Assembly (NCBI GenBank): GCA_963771545.1
Contig: CAVYTX010000002.1
Location: forward strand, 496,001-560,000
Direction: 5' to 3'
DNA from: CAKZLS01 sp963771545
Lineage (GTDB): Bacteria; Pseudomonadota; Alphaproteobacteria; Rhodospirillales; Defluviicoccaceae
DNA: 64,000 nucleotides
Shown here piece after piece: positions 44,235 to 53,145 of the stretch. The position numbers and the translations under genes are program-made. Below the pieces are notes generated by a model that made no database searches, was not told where the DNA came from, and worked only from the letters and a program-made list of their open reading frames with translations. Each line of letters starts with the position of its first letter. Within the stretch, counting starts at the first letter, position 1.

Positions 44235-44936
44235 CTAATCCTTCGGATAAAGCCTGCCGTCGAAGGCGTCGAGCGACGGGAAGGAGAGGGGCGCGAGGGA
44301 GCCGATCTCGGACAATCGGCGCTCGTAGGCGGCGAGATACTCGGTGCGATCCTCATCGGAAATGTAAGGCACGTGCCAGGCCACGAACGGCGGCAGCACC
44401 GCCAGGCCGGTATAGTACAGCGTGCCGCGCAGCAAGTGCCGGAGCATGTCCTCGAGCGGGCCATGAACGGCGCGCTCGCCGAACATGTGGGGCCGTCCGC
44501 CGAGCGTGACCGTGACCATGGCCTTGCGGCCGGCCAGCCCGCCGCGATCGTAAAACCGCTTGCCGCCGTAGGTCAGACCGGAAATCAGCACGCGATCGAT
44601 CCAGCCCTTGAGGATGGCGGGCGTGGAGAACCAAAAAATCGGGAAGTTGAGGATTAGAAGATCGCACCACAACAGCTTTTCGATCTCTTCCAGGATATCG
44701 GGCGCCAGGGTACCGGTTTCGTAACCGTGCCGTTGCTCCAGCGCATGGACGAGATATTCCGGATTCGACCGGTCCTTGAAATCGGTGGCCGCCGCCACGG
44801 GGTTGAAATTCATGGCGTAGAGGTCGGACACCCGGACCTCATGGCCGAGCTCGCCCAAAACCCGGACCGAAAGATCGCGAAGCGCGGTGCTGAAGGATTG
44901 GGGTTCCGGATGGGCGCTCACGATAAAGACTTTCAT
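44235..44936 (-). CDS. Flavodoxin-fold NAD(P)H-dependent oxidoreductase
   Basis: The 233-residue protein is of the MdaB/KefF/NQO type. It starts MKVFIVSAHPEPQSFSTALR, then LILNFPIFWFSTPAILKGWI, the FMN-binding FPIFWF part and VLISGLTYGGKRFYDRGGLA. It would reduce quinones with NAD(P)H and FAD/FMN and protect from redox stress. Two bases separate it from the AroE-like gene upstream, so the two are coexpressed. Confidence 0.92.
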   Translation of the reverse strand: MKVFIVSAHPEPQSFSTALRDLSVRVLGELGHEVRVSDLYAMNFNPVAAATDFKDRSNPEYLVHALEQRHGYETGTLAPDILEEIEKLLWCDLLILNFPIFWFSTPAILKGWIDRVLISGLTYGGKRFYDRGGLAGRKAMVTVTLGGRPHMFGERAVHGPLEDMLRHLLRGTLYYTGLAVLPPFVAWHVPYISDEDRTEYLAAYERRLSEIGSLAPLSFPSLDAFDGRLYPKD

Positions 44937-44937
44937 T

Positions 44938-45753
44938 TCATTCTTGCTCCATGACCTCCAGCAAGGCCCGCTCCATCACCGCGAGGTCGGGGGCGAGGCC
45001 GGTATAGAGTTCGAACTGGCGCGCGGCCTGGTGAAGCTGCATGCGCACCCCGGGAATGGTGGCGCAACCGCGCGATTTGGCTTCCCGGAGCAACCGCGTT
45101 TCCACCGGCATGGGCACCGCGTCGAACACCACCATGTCCGGCCGCAGGGCGCCGGCCGGCACCAGCATGGCGCCGGGATCGTGAAAGCCCACCGGCGTCG
45201 CGTGAGCGAGAATGTCGAAGGGACCGCCGCCGCCGATGCCGTCCGGCGCGCCGCCGAAGGGCACGCCCATGGCGTCGGCGAGCGCTCGGCCCCGGTCCTC
45301 GGAGCGGTTGTACAGCGTCACACCGCACCGTTCGGCGAGCAGGCCGTGAACGATGGAGCGGGCGCCGCCGCCGGCCCCCACCACGGCGGCGTGCTTGCCG
45401 GCGAGCGCCGTCCGTTCGCTCAGGGCACGGACGGCGCCGATCCAGTCCGCGTTGTGGCCGGTGAGCACGCCGTCGTCGTTCACCACCGTGTTGACGGCGC
45501 CGATGATTCGCGCCGTGCCGTCGATTTCGTCGAGAAACGCCATGATCCGGACCTTGTGGGGCATGGTGACGCCGAGACCGCGAATGCCGAGGCTGCGCAT
45601 GCCCGCCACGGCGCCGGCGGTGTCTTCGGTGCCGAACGCCACGTAGACATAGTTCAATCCCAGCGCCCGATACGCCGCGGTGTGCATGGCCACGCCGAAA
45701 CGGCCCGGCCGGCCGGCGATGGAGCCGCAGAGCACAGGGTTGGTTCCGGCCAT
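44938..45753 (-). CDS. Shikimate dehydrogenase-family protein
   Basis: The 271-residue protein has the shikimate-binding residues (GRPGRFGVAMHTAAYRALGL), the motif GVTMPHKVRIMAFLDEID, the NADP part VVGAGGGARSIVHGL near residue 127, and AVNTVVNDDGVLTGHNADW. The catalytic Lys and Asp of the SDH family are kept in PHKV and HNADW. It could be AroE or a paralogue acting on quinate-like or unknown substrates. The start ATG 45753 has AGGA just upstream and is preferred over TTG 45771. Confidence 0.87.
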   Translation of the reverse strand: MAGTNPVLCGSIAGRPGRFGVAMHTAAYRALGLNYVYVAFGTEDTAGAVAGMRSLGIRGLGVTMPHKVRIMAFLDEIDGTARIIGAVNTVVNDDGVLTGHNADWIGAVRALSERTALAGKHAAVVGAGGGARSIVHGLLAERCGVTLYNRSEDRGRALADAMGVPFGGAPDGIGGGGPFDILAHATPVGFHDPGAMLVPAGALRPDMVVFDAVPMPVETRLLREAKSRGCATIPGVRMQLHQAARQFELYTGLAPDLAVMERALLEVMEQE

Positions 45754-45916
45754 GGCATATCCTTCCAGCAATTCAGCTCCTTATTCCAACCCGGACGCGG
45801 TTGCGCAAGGTATGCCTGTGTGCCGAATGATTTGGGGGGTGCCCGATACGCGTGGTTCTCCGCTATTGTGCGCTCATGAACATTCTTCGCGACCGCGCAA
45901 TGGAGGCTTTGGGGAC

Positions 45917-46603
45917 ATGGCGAAAACGGCCCTGGTGATCGTTCAACAGGCATCCGCCGATCCCGGACGGGTGGGGAATCGCCTGCGCGGCGTGGGTTTC
46001 CGCCTGGACATCCGCTATCCCAACGCCGGCGACCGTCTACCGCCCAGCCTGGAGGGATTCGATGCCCTAGTCATTTTCGGCGGTCCCATGAGCGCCAATG
46101 ACGACGCGCTTCCCGGCGTTCGCGCCCAGCTGGATTTTCTGCCTCGCGCACTGAAAGCCGGTACGCCCACCCTCGGGATCTGCCTGGGCGCCCAACTGCT
46201 CGCCCGCGCGCTCGGCTCAAAAGTGAAGCGGCACCCGGAGGGCCTCGTGGAAATCGGCTATCATCCGATCGTTCCGACGGCGGAGGGAGGCGAGCATTTC
46301 GATGGCCCCATGAAGGTTTTCCACTGGCACCGGGAGGGGTTCGACCTGCCCCGGGGCGCCACGTGCCTCGCCATCGGAGAAACATTCCAAAACCAGGCGT
46401 TTCGGTATGGCGATCGTGTCTACGGGGTCCAATTTCATCCAGAGGTGGTTCGCGAAACCATCGAGCTGTGGACCACCAAGACGCCAAAAGATCTCGTCCT
46501 CCCCGGCGCTCAATCGAGAGAGGAGCAACTTTTCGACTTCGACCGGTACGACCCGGCGATCGAGCACTGGCTCAAGACGTTTCTCGGAAAGGTTTTCACG
46601 TAG
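45917..46603 (+). CDS. Class I glutamine amidotransferase-like protein
   Basis: The 228-residue protein has the catalytic triad of class I amidotransferases: TLGICLGAQLLARALG with the nucleophile cysteine, and VQFHPEVVRETIELW with His and Glu. Free-standing members of this type may act on gamma-glutamyl compounds or as GMP synthase-like amidotransferases; no partner synthase lies here. It overlaps the EamA remnant by eight bases tail to tail. Confidence 0.88.
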   Translation: MAKTALVIVQQASADPGRVGNRLRGVGFRLDIRYPNAGDRLPPSLEGFDALVIFGGPMSANDDALPGVRAQLDFLPRALKAGTPTLGICLGAQLLARALGSKVKRHPEGLVEIGYHPIVPTAEGGEHFDGPMKVFHWHREGFDLPRGATCLAIGETFQNQAFRYGDRVYGVQFHPEVVRETIELWTTKTPKDLVLPGAQSREEQLFDFDRYDPAIEHWLKTFLGKVFT

Positions 46604-46967
46604 GGGTCTTCGAACCCAATCTTCGAACCAGCACGCCAAACTTCTTTCCGAGCCGGCCGTCGATGGCCGCGAGGCCGGCGCCGATGAGCGCCATGCCGAG
46701 ACAATGCTCGGGTTTCAGACGCTCGCCGAGGACCACCGCGCCCAGGTAGACGGCGCTCACCGGGATGAGAAAGGTGACGAGTAGCAGGTTGGTCGCCCCC
46801 GCCGTCGCCAGGATCCGGAAATAGAGGAAGTAGGCGAGGGCGGTGGAGAGCGCGGCAAGAGCGATCAGCGCCACCCATGTATGGAACGGGCCGCCCCATA
46901 GCAGGGAGAGCACCAGCAGCATGCGCCACTCACCAGGGGTCATGGAAGCGTGGATCGCGGGTGTCAT
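46596..46967 (-). pseudogene. EamA-family transporter with a large internal deletion
   Basis: The frame of 123 residues starts like a ten-helix DMT/EamA permease (TPGEWRMLLVLSLLWGG) and then joins directly to the second half of such a protein, STALAYFLYFRILATAGATN followed by LLLVTFLIPVSAVYLGAVVL and ERLKPEHCLG. About 180 residues, roughly helices 2-6, are missing. The frame is preserved across the junction, so a short product could be made, but not a normal transporter. I treat it as a pseudogene. Confidence 0.75.
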
Positions 46968-47064
46968 GCGACGGTTCTCCTCGGCATTTTCCCCACGGTA
47001 TGGGACGTCGAGCGTCGCCGGCTATCCGAATGTTGCGATCAAAATAGTTTCGGTGATCTTGGGT

Positions 47065-48101
47065 TCAAATGGATGGACCAGTTCTTGGGCGAGTGGGTCG
47101 GGGGTCCCTCGGAAACGCCATATCGCTGACGACCCGGTTCCGCCCCCGGGCCTTGGCCACGCAGAGGGCTTTATCGGCGCGCGAAAGCGCGTCCTCGATG
47201 GACTCGGCGCCGACGCGGCACAATGTGACTCCGACGCTAATGGTAAACTTGATCTCCGTGTTCCGGGTCCTCACGCGATGCTCGCTGACGAGCTTCCGCA
47301 GGCGGTTGGCGAGCGTCTTGGCCTGGCGCGCCGTCGTGTGAGGCATGAGAACCGCGAATTCCTCGCCGCCATAGCGGCAGACGATGTCGTGTTCCCGGAG
47401 CGCCCGGGTACACAGTCCGGAAACGGCTTTCAATACGGCGTCGCCGGCATCGTGGCCATTTTGGTCGTTGATCAGCTTGAAGTGGTCGATATCGAAAATG
47501 GCGACGGACAGACGATGACCATAGCGGAGGGCCCGTCTGTATTCGTGCTCGGATAAATCCATAAAATCGTCGATTGGGCAGGGCCGTCAGGGCGTCGACA
47601 GACGCCAGGCGGCGGAAATGCATCTCGTCCATGACAACCGACGCGAGACCTTCCAGCATGGCTTCTTGCTCGGCGTCGATCTCACGGGGGGCGGTATCGA
47701 GCACACACAGCGTCCCCAGGTTGTGTCCCTCGCCGTCCCGAAGGGGCGCGCCGGCATAAAAGCGGATCTTGGGCTTCCTCGGTAACCAGCGGGTTTTCGG
47801 CAAATCGCCGGTCTCGTGACGCATCGGGGACCACCATCACCTCTTGTTCGCAAATGGCGTGGGCGCAGAACGCGTCTTCACGCGGTGTTTCCTCGGCGTC
47901 CAGTCCCTGACGGGACTTGAACCATTGCCGCTCCTTGTCAACCAAGGACACCAGGGCGATCGGCGTTTTCAGGATGCGGCTGGCAAGGCGGGTGATGCGA
48001 TCGAAGGCTGGATCGGGCGGTGTATCGAGCACTTTGTAGTTATCGAGCGCGTCAAGTCTCTCAGGCTCGTTGCTAGGTTTAGGTGCGTGTCCCATTGACA
48101 A
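47065..48101 (-). pseudogene. GAF-GGDEF diguanylate cyclase with two frameshifts
   Basis: Three successive frames together give a GAF domain (ALVSLVDKERQWFKSRQGLD and FCAHAICEQEVMVVPDAS), its continuation (PKIRFYAGAPLRDGEGHNLG with TLCVLDTAPREIDAEQEAML), and a GGDEF domain with VAIFDIDHFKLINDQNGHDA and CRYGGEEFAVLMPHT. The active-site GGEEF is intact. Two apparent one-base insertions break the frame: near 47775 (GAAGCCC instead of GAGCCC) and near 47566 (one T too many in a T run). Both could be sequencing errors, in which case the gene is intact. Nearby genes also show decay. Confidence 0.8.
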
Positions 48102-48267
48102 TACCGCGGTTGAAAGGCGCCGGGATGGGCTTGGCCGGTTCGACCCGAACTCACGGCAGTATATAGGACAACGGTCTTAATAATGCAAGATATAAAGAAA
48201 AATAACCTAAATCTTCCTCTTTTCCGAACGGTTCTCTTCAACAATGGCCTTCACGTTGAGCCGGACT

Positions 48268-48813
48268 CTAAGGGATCGTGTATTTGAGCGCGGGCCAGAA
48301 CAGGATACCCGTGGTGGACCGTTCGATGGCCTGCCCGGAGGCGTCGGCGGCGATGGTCCCGATTTCGCTTCTAAGCACCATGGGCCCGCCGCCGGTTACG
48401 CCCTCATAGCGCCCGGTCCCGCCGGTCAGCGTGAAGTCGCCCTTGCAGCCGATCAAGTGGCGGCCTTCGCAGGTCCAGTCGGCGAACACCTGATCGCCGT
48501 CGTTGGCCGTCCAGGCGCACCGGCCCCGGGCCGTTTGCGCTCCGTCATCCAGCGAGACGTCGGCGGTCGCGGGACAGATGATGGTGCCGGCGCGCAGCGG
48601 CCCCTGGTCCGTCTGGATGTAGACATCGCCCTCCAGTGTGGCCACCAGGACCGCCGGGTTCGATCCCATGGGGACCAGCGTGCCTTCCCCCCGCCAGGTG
48701 GCGAAGGCTTCTATGGTGGTTTCCTCGGCCGCGTCAACGGCCGCGGCGAGGCCGACGCTCATTATCGTGGCCACGGCAGCGACGATGATCCGCGACGCGA
48801 GTAACTGTTTCAT
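48268..48813 (-). CDS. Exported protein with a beta-barrel-like C-terminus
   Basis: The 181-residue protein has a signal peptide (MKQLLASRIIVAAVATIMSV, cleaved near DAAE). The mature part is beta-rich, and DFTLTGGTGRYEGVTGGGPM resembles a signature of small eight-stranded barrel proteins (allene-oxide-cyclase-like and related DUFs). Two cysteine pairs (ICPATA…RGRCAW and WTCEGRHLIGCKG) suggest disulfides. The function is unknown. It follows another exported unknown by 39 bases, so the two are probably cotranscribed. Confidence 0.72.
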   Translation of the reverse strand: MKQLLASRIIVAAVATIMSVGLAAAVDAAEETTIEAFATWRGEGTLVPMGSNPAVLVATLEGDVYIQTDQGPLRAGTIICPATADVSLDDGAQTARGRCAWTANDGDQVFADWTCEGRHLIGCKGDFTLTGGTGRYEGVTGGGPMVLRSEIGTIAADASGQAIERSTTGILFWPALKYTIP

Positions 48814-48852
48814 GATGATTATCCTATCAGATCGCCTTGGACGGACGGCCCC

Positions 48853-49353
48853 TCAGTCGAAATCGATGTAGACGGCGTCGCCGCCCAGCGACAGGGCCAG
48901 TCCCTCGCGTTTCGTGGCGAGCTTCATGTAGACGCCCTTTTGGTTTTCCAGCCACAGGGTGCCGCCGCCCATGTCGGCGGCGGCGAAGCCGGTGCGCGCC
49001 TGGCCGTAGGCGCCCTCGAAGTCCGCGAGATCCTTCATGTTGTAAACGTTTCCCGTCGCCGTGATCTTGGACACCCCAAATCCGCCGACCCCGAGGCCGC
49101 CGATGGTGAATTTGTAGGTCTTGCCTTGGTAGGACAACGTTCCACCACCGAGATTGCCGCTCCCGATGAAAGCCACCTGGTACTGCTCGATGTCGACCGA
49201 ACCGGATTTCTTGAGGTCGGCGGCCAGAGCCCCCGTCGCGAGCCAGGTCGCCGTCGCGACGCCGGCCACCGACACCACAACTCCGCGCCACCAAGGCGCA
49301 CCCTTGGGGCGGCGATCCGTGACCCCCCAATTCCCATCCGTAGCACCGTTCAT
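48853..49353 (-). CDS. Exported Gly-rich protein of unknown function
   Basis: The 166-residue protein has a hydrophobic signal segment (WWRGVVVSVAGVATATWLAT, cleaved near ALAAD) after a charged front. Glycine-rich repeats follow (IGSGNLGGGTLSYQGKTYKF; IGGLGVGGFGVSKITATGNV), then EGLALSLGGDAVYIDFD at the end. It may be a surface-associated beta structure. A GGAAAGG sequence upstream supports ATG 49353. No family is recognised with certainty. Confidence 0.68.
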   Translation of the reverse strand: MNGATDGNWGVTDRRPKGAPWWRGVVVSVAGVATATWLATGALAADLKKSGSVDIEQYQVAFIGSGNLGGGTLSYQGKTYKFTIGGLGVGGFGVSKITATGNVYNMKDLADFEGAYGQARTGFAAADMGGGTLWLENQKGVYMKLATKREGLALSLGGDAVYIDFD

Positions 49354-49573
49354 GACGACCCTTTCCGATCCCGCCGCTTCCAGGTCCGGCCTCGCCGAAC
49401 CCAAGCGGTCGCGGGCGGATCATAGACGGGCCAATGTTCGCTGGAAAGCGTTGGTTGACGCAGATGCGACGAGTGACGATCCTTTCGATTGTAATTGTAG
49501 AAACTTGCGCTCTGGTATCCGGGTGGCGTTGTTCCTATTCTGCCAGTCGGAAGCATTAAACCGAGGGAAGCGC

Positions 49574-50584
49574 ATGGAGGTCTGGGAACTCAAGGATGCC
49601 TTCGGGCCGGAACACCTGAAAAAGGGAAAGCGGCCGGAACCCGCCCCCGGACCCAACCAGGTGTTGGTGGCGATGCGGGCGGCATCGCTGAACTATCGCG
49701 ATACGCTGATTATCCGTGGCGGCTACGGACCGCAGGTCAAGGTGCCGCTGATTCCCGTCTCCGACGGGATGGGCGAGGTGGTGGCGGTGGGCGGGGGCGT
49801 CAGCCGCGTGGCGGTCGGCGACCGGGTGGCGCCGGTCTATTTTCAGAGCTGGATCGGCGGCGCACCGGCGCCCGAGAAGTTCACCGGTTCGCTCGGCGGC
49901 CCGATCGACGGCGTGCTCGCCCGGTTTATGTGCGTGAACGAGCACGGCGTCAGCCGCGTTCCCGACCACCTGAGCGACGCGGAGGCGGCGTGCCTGCCGT
50001 GCGCCGGACTGACGGCGTGGAGCGCCTTGATCACCCAGGGGCGGGTGGGTCCCGGCGACACAGTGCTGGTCCATGGCACCGGCGGCGTGGCGCTGTTCGC
50101 GCTGCAGTTCGCCAAGATGGCGGGCGCCCGGGTGATCCTCACGTCGTCCCGCGACGACAAACTCTCTCGCGGCCGCCAACTTGGCGCCGACGAAGTGATC
50201 AACTATCGGACCACGCCCGACTGGGATCGGGTGGTCAAGGAGCTGACCGGCGGGGAGGGCTGCGATCACGTGGTCGAACTGGGTGGCGCCGAAACGCTGG
50301 AGCGGTCCATCCGCGCGGCTCGACTCGGTGGCGCGATAAGCCTGATCGGGGTGTTGTCGGGCGCCAAGGCGGAGATGCCCCTGCCGCTGGTGGTCATGCG
50401 CAATCTCCGGCTTCAAGGTGTGACCGTGGGCTCGCGCGACGGCTTCGAGGCCATGTGCCGGGCCATGAGCCAGCACCGTCTGCGACCGGTGGTGGACCGG
50501 GTGTTTGGTTTCGATGACGTGCCGGCCGCCTTCGCTCACCTCGAAGGCGGCCACCACATGGGCAAGGTGTGCATCCGGTTTTGA
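49574..50584 (+). CDS. Medium-chain NAD(P)-dependent dehydrogenase/quinone oxidoreductase
   Basis: The 336-residue protein belongs to the medium-chain dehydrogenase family. It begins MEVWELKDAFGPEHLKKGKR and contains AASLNYRDTLIIRGGYG, PVSDGMGEVVAVGGGV, GVARFMCVNEHG-like contacts and the coenzyme motif VHGTGGVALFALQFAKMAGA. The structural-zinc cysteine cluster is absent, so a quinone or enal reductase activity is likelier than alcohol oxidation. GAGGGAAG precedes the start. The IS1202-type insertion lies just after its 3' end. Confidence 0.9.
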   Translation: MEVWELKDAFGPEHLKKGKRPEPAPGPNQVLVAMRAASLNYRDTLIIRGGYGPQVKVPLIPVSDGMGEVVAVGGGVSRVAVGDRVAPVYFQSWIGGAPAPEKFTGSLGGPIDGVLARFMCVNEHGVSRVPDHLSDAEAACLPCAGLTAWSALITQGRVGPGDTVLVHGTGGVALFALQFAKMAGARVILTSSRDDKLSRGRQLGADEVINYRTTPDWDRVVKELTGGEGCDHVVELGGAETLERSIRAARLGGAISLIGVLSGAKAEMPLPLVVMRNLRLQGVTVGSRDGFEAMCRAMSQHRLRPVVDRVFGFDDVPAAFAHLEGGHHMGKVCIRF

Positions 50585-50599
50585 ACGCGGCTTAAGAAA

Positions 50600-50616
50600 G
50601 TTTAAAAAAAGGACGT
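50600..50616. repeat. Target duplication, left copy (17 bp)
   Basis: GTTTAAAAAAAGGACGT lies directly before the left end of the insertion element and recurs exactly at 52015-52031. Confidence 0.85.
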
Positions 50617-52014
50617 TGTCGATAACAAACTGAATCGTCCGCAATAGGTACCATATGAATTGACCGCTTCTGTTGTGGTTGTGGGGCCTGTGGGGTTGTG
50701 GGCAACGCGTGAGCGTTATCCATCAAATCCACGGGCCTGGCGACGTCGAAGCGTTTCACGCCGCTTTTTGGTTGGTATCGTCGATGGGGTCTCCCGTGGT
50801 TGAGTAGCGGGCCAAGCGTCTCGGGCCGTGGAACACGGCAAGGGTGCCGTCGGGGTATTCATGGACCCGGACCCTGGTCTTGACGTAGTGCTGACGGTGC
50901 CGGTCGGCGGGGATCTGCAAGATCCGGTTGTGATAGCGAACGGTGTTGTCGTTGCCGACGACCCGGTCCTCATGGACGCACAGGATGTCTTCGAGAACGC
51001 CGGCACAGGGGACAAACGCCGATCCCGTGTCCTCCGGCGAGCGCGCGAAGCGGGCGTTGTGCTGCGAGAGATAGACGTCGCGCAGGAACGTGTTCGCCGC
51101 GTCCATGGTGGTGATCCCGGCGAGCCGCAGCTCGCCCGGCAGGCGGCCTTGCAGGGTTCCAAACATGCGCTCGGACCGGCCGCGCGCCTCTGGCGAATAG
51201 GCCGGGATCAACTCGATGCCGAGCTGGGCGAGGGCCCGGCCGACCTGCGTCGGATTGTCCTTGTCGACCTTGCCGCCGGCCTCCGGCGTATGCCAGTAGT
51301 GCGACGCCCGGTCGGCATAAAGGGCGCAGAACAAGCCGCGCTCGGCGATGACCTCGGCGAGCCCGCGGAAACTCGACATCGTTCCCTCCTCGTCCACGAA
51401 GAACGCCGAGTAGATCTCGGACGTGGCGTCGTCCATGGTGACGATCAGATCCCAGACCTGGCCCGCGACCCACTCATGGGACGAGCCGTCCTGGTGCAGC
51501 ATCATGCCGACCATCGGACGCCGCGGCCGCTTGCGCCGGTGCGCCCCGCGCCGCGGCGCCGGGCTTGTCCGGCCATGGGCCTGCAAGGTGAGCCGGAGCC
51601 AATTGTAGCTGCGCGTGAAACCATGCTCCGACATCAGCTTGTCGTGGAAGTGCTTCGCCGTGAAATCAAAGTATCGCGTGTCGAACAGCGCCAACACCTC
51701 CGCCACCTCGTCCACACCGGCGCGGCGCGCCGACACCTTACCCAGGCGGCGGTCGTAAAGACCGTCCGCACCCTCCGCCTCGAAACGTTCCCGCCAGCGC
51801 CGGAATGCTCGCTCGGACATTCCCAGAACCTCAGCCGCTTCCGCCACGCTCAAAACACCGCAACGCGTCCTGTCGTAAACCTCCTCGAATTTCATCAAAC
51901 GTAGTCCCTGTAACCGCTTCGTCCGCTTCATCACCGCTCCCCATCCTTTGGAGCCGTTCTAAAACCGGACAGATCATTTGTTACCTACGCCGGACATATC
52001 TCGTGTTAGCGACA
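50617..52014. mobile_element. IS1202/ISNCY-type insertion element
   Basis: The element is 1398 bases long. The left end begins TGTCGATAACAAACTG and the right end, read inward, begins TGTCGCTAACACGAGA, giving imperfect terminal repeats. The flanks carry an exact 17-base duplication (50600-50616 and 52015-52031). Long duplications of 15-18 bases fit one branch of the IS1202 family as I recall it. A single intact transposase is inside. The perfect duplication suggests recent insertion. Confidence 0.85.
50756..51931 (-). CDS. ISNCY/IS1202-type DDE transposase
   Basis: The 391-residue transposase begins with a helix-turn-helix (LSVAEAAEVLGMSERAFRRW near residues 28-47) and a second DNA-binding segment. 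The catalytic core follows, with GMMLHQDGSSHEWVAGQ, LIVTMDDATSEIYSAFF and YSPEARGRSERMFGTLQ giving D, D and E. The C-terminal part has a beta-barrel-like end. ATG 51931 has GGGGAG close upstream; GTG 51934 is an equivalent alternative. The frame is intact. Confidence 0.92.
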   Translation of the reverse strand: MKRTKRLQGLRLMKFEEVYDRTRCGVLSVAEAAEVLGMSERAFRRWRERFEAEGADGLYDRRLGKVSARRAGVDEVAEVLALFDTRYFDFTAKHFHDKLMSEHGFTRSYNWLRLTLQAHGRTSPAPRRGAHRRKRPRRPMVGMMLHQDGSSHEWVAGQVWDLIVTMDDATSEIYSAFFVDEEGTMSSFRGLAEVIAERGLFCALYADRASHYWHTPEAGGKVDKDNPTQVGRALAQLGIELIPAYSPEARGRSERMFGTLQGRLPGELRLAGITTMDAANTFLRDVYLSQHNARFARSPEDTGSAFVPCAGVLEDILCVHEDRVVGNDNTVRYHNRILQIPADRHRQHYVKTRVRVHEYPDGTLAVFHGPRRLARYSTTGDPIDDTNQKAA

Positions 52015-52031
52015 GTTTAAAAAAAGGACGT
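52015..52031. repeat. Target duplication, right copy (17 bp)
   Basis: GTTTAAAAAAAGGACGT follows the right end of the insertion element and matches 50600-50616 exactly. It defines the element's border. Confidence 0.85.
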
Positions 52032-52062
52032 TTGCCCGCGCCCGGTAAATTGATTAAAATGG

Positions 52063-52371
52063 ATGACGAATGAAGAAACCTCGATCGTGCCGAGAGGCAT
52101 GTCCCACGCGGACCGCTCCGGGTTCGGTGGCGAGCGTCAGGCTTCGGTACGGGACCACGTGCGGGGCCAGGTCCTTCCCGATCTTTATTGCGAGTTGATT
52201 GAATTTATTTTCCGGATCCGGCGTTTGCCAACCGAACGCGAGTCCGAGATCAATGATGTGGTCGCCCTTCTCGATCGCGTTGCCGCGGGCGAAGGGCAAA
52301 TTTCCGTACGGAGCACTCGAAGCCACAGGAATGAGCACGGAGAATTCGCAGATATGGAGAAACCGCGATGA
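52063..52371 (+). CDS. Possible small protein coupled to the CBS gene
   Basis: The frame of 102 residues ends with TGA at 52369-52371, overlapping the start of the CBS-domain gene as ATGA. This overlap is the main support for its being real. The middle part, VLPDLYCELIEFIFRIRRLP, looks like an amphipathic helix. No known domain is recognised, and a frame of similar length exists on the other strand, so confidence is low. Confidence 0.35.
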   Translation: MTNEETSIVPRGMSHADRSGFGGERQASVRDHVRGQVLPDLYCELIEFIFRIRRLPTERESEINDVVALLDRVAAGEGQISVRSTRSHRNEHGEFADMEKPR

Positions 52372-52973
52372 AAGTGAAAAAAGCGCTCACGTCCCGAGTA
52401 GGTCGCATAGAACCGAACGCCGCGTTGAAGGAAGCGGCGTACGCGATGCGGGCGGAGGATGTGGGGTGCCTGCTGGTCATCGAAAATGACCACCTCGTTG
52501 GAACTCTTACGGACCGGGATATCGTCGTTCGTTCTCTCGCGGAAGGCCGGGACCCGATGCATCTCACCGCCCGGGATGTCATGTCGGTGGCGACGGTGTA
52601 CTGTTACGAGGACCAGCCGTTCGAGGAGGCCGTCGCCTTGATGCGGGAGCAGGAACTGATGCGCCTGCCTGTTCTGAACGCCCGCGACGAGGTGGTCGGG
52701 ATCGTGACCTATATGGACACACTCTCCGAAAAACCGAGGAGAAAACCGTACAAGGTGACGTTCTACAAGGACATGACCGGAAGTCACGGGCAACACAAGG
52801 ACGTTCCGGTACACACGGTTTACGTCACCGGCGTGAATGGCAAGGAGAAAGCGGAGGGTGAGGCCATTAAGCAATTCGAGAGCGACAAACACGCGGAACC
52901 GTGGACCTCGGCCGCCGACGGTTTCGACGTGGAACAACCACCGCCAAAAACGGAGCGTCCGGCAAAACGGTAG
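52368..52973 (+). CDS. Tandem CBS-domain protein with a disordered tail
   Basis: The 201-residue protein has two CBS domains (about 1-60 and 65-125). They show CLLVIENDHLVGTLTDRDIV, then ARDVMSVATVYCYEDQPFEE and LPVLNARDEVVGIVTYMDTL. Such pairs bind adenosine nucleotides and usually regulate a partner. The remaining 75 residues are charged and Pro-rich. mgtE, which itself has CBS domains, lies 170 bases downstream, but a direct link is not shown. Confidence 0.88.
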   Translation: MKVKKALTSRVGRIEPNAALKEAAYAMRAEDVGCLLVIENDHLVGTLTDRDIVVRSLAEGRDPMHLTARDVMSVATVYCYEDQPFEEAVALMREQELMRLPVLNARDEVVGIVTYMDTLSEKPRRKPYKVTFYKDMTGSHGQHKDVPVHTVYVTGVNGKEKAEGEAIKQFESDKHAEPWTSAADGFDVEQPPPKTERPAKR

Positions 52974-53145
52974 CAATTCAGTCGATCAGCGACGGGTGTC
53001 GTCTCCCAGCGGGGCCACGCGCGTCCGATTCGGTGGCGTGATGAGCGCACGGCATTTGCCGCTTCTCCTCGTTTCATTGACGCCGGCGTTGCTTTCGCCA
53101 ATGACTGGGTCGAGTCGACCCTCCCTCTAAAAAGGGGTCTACCGG

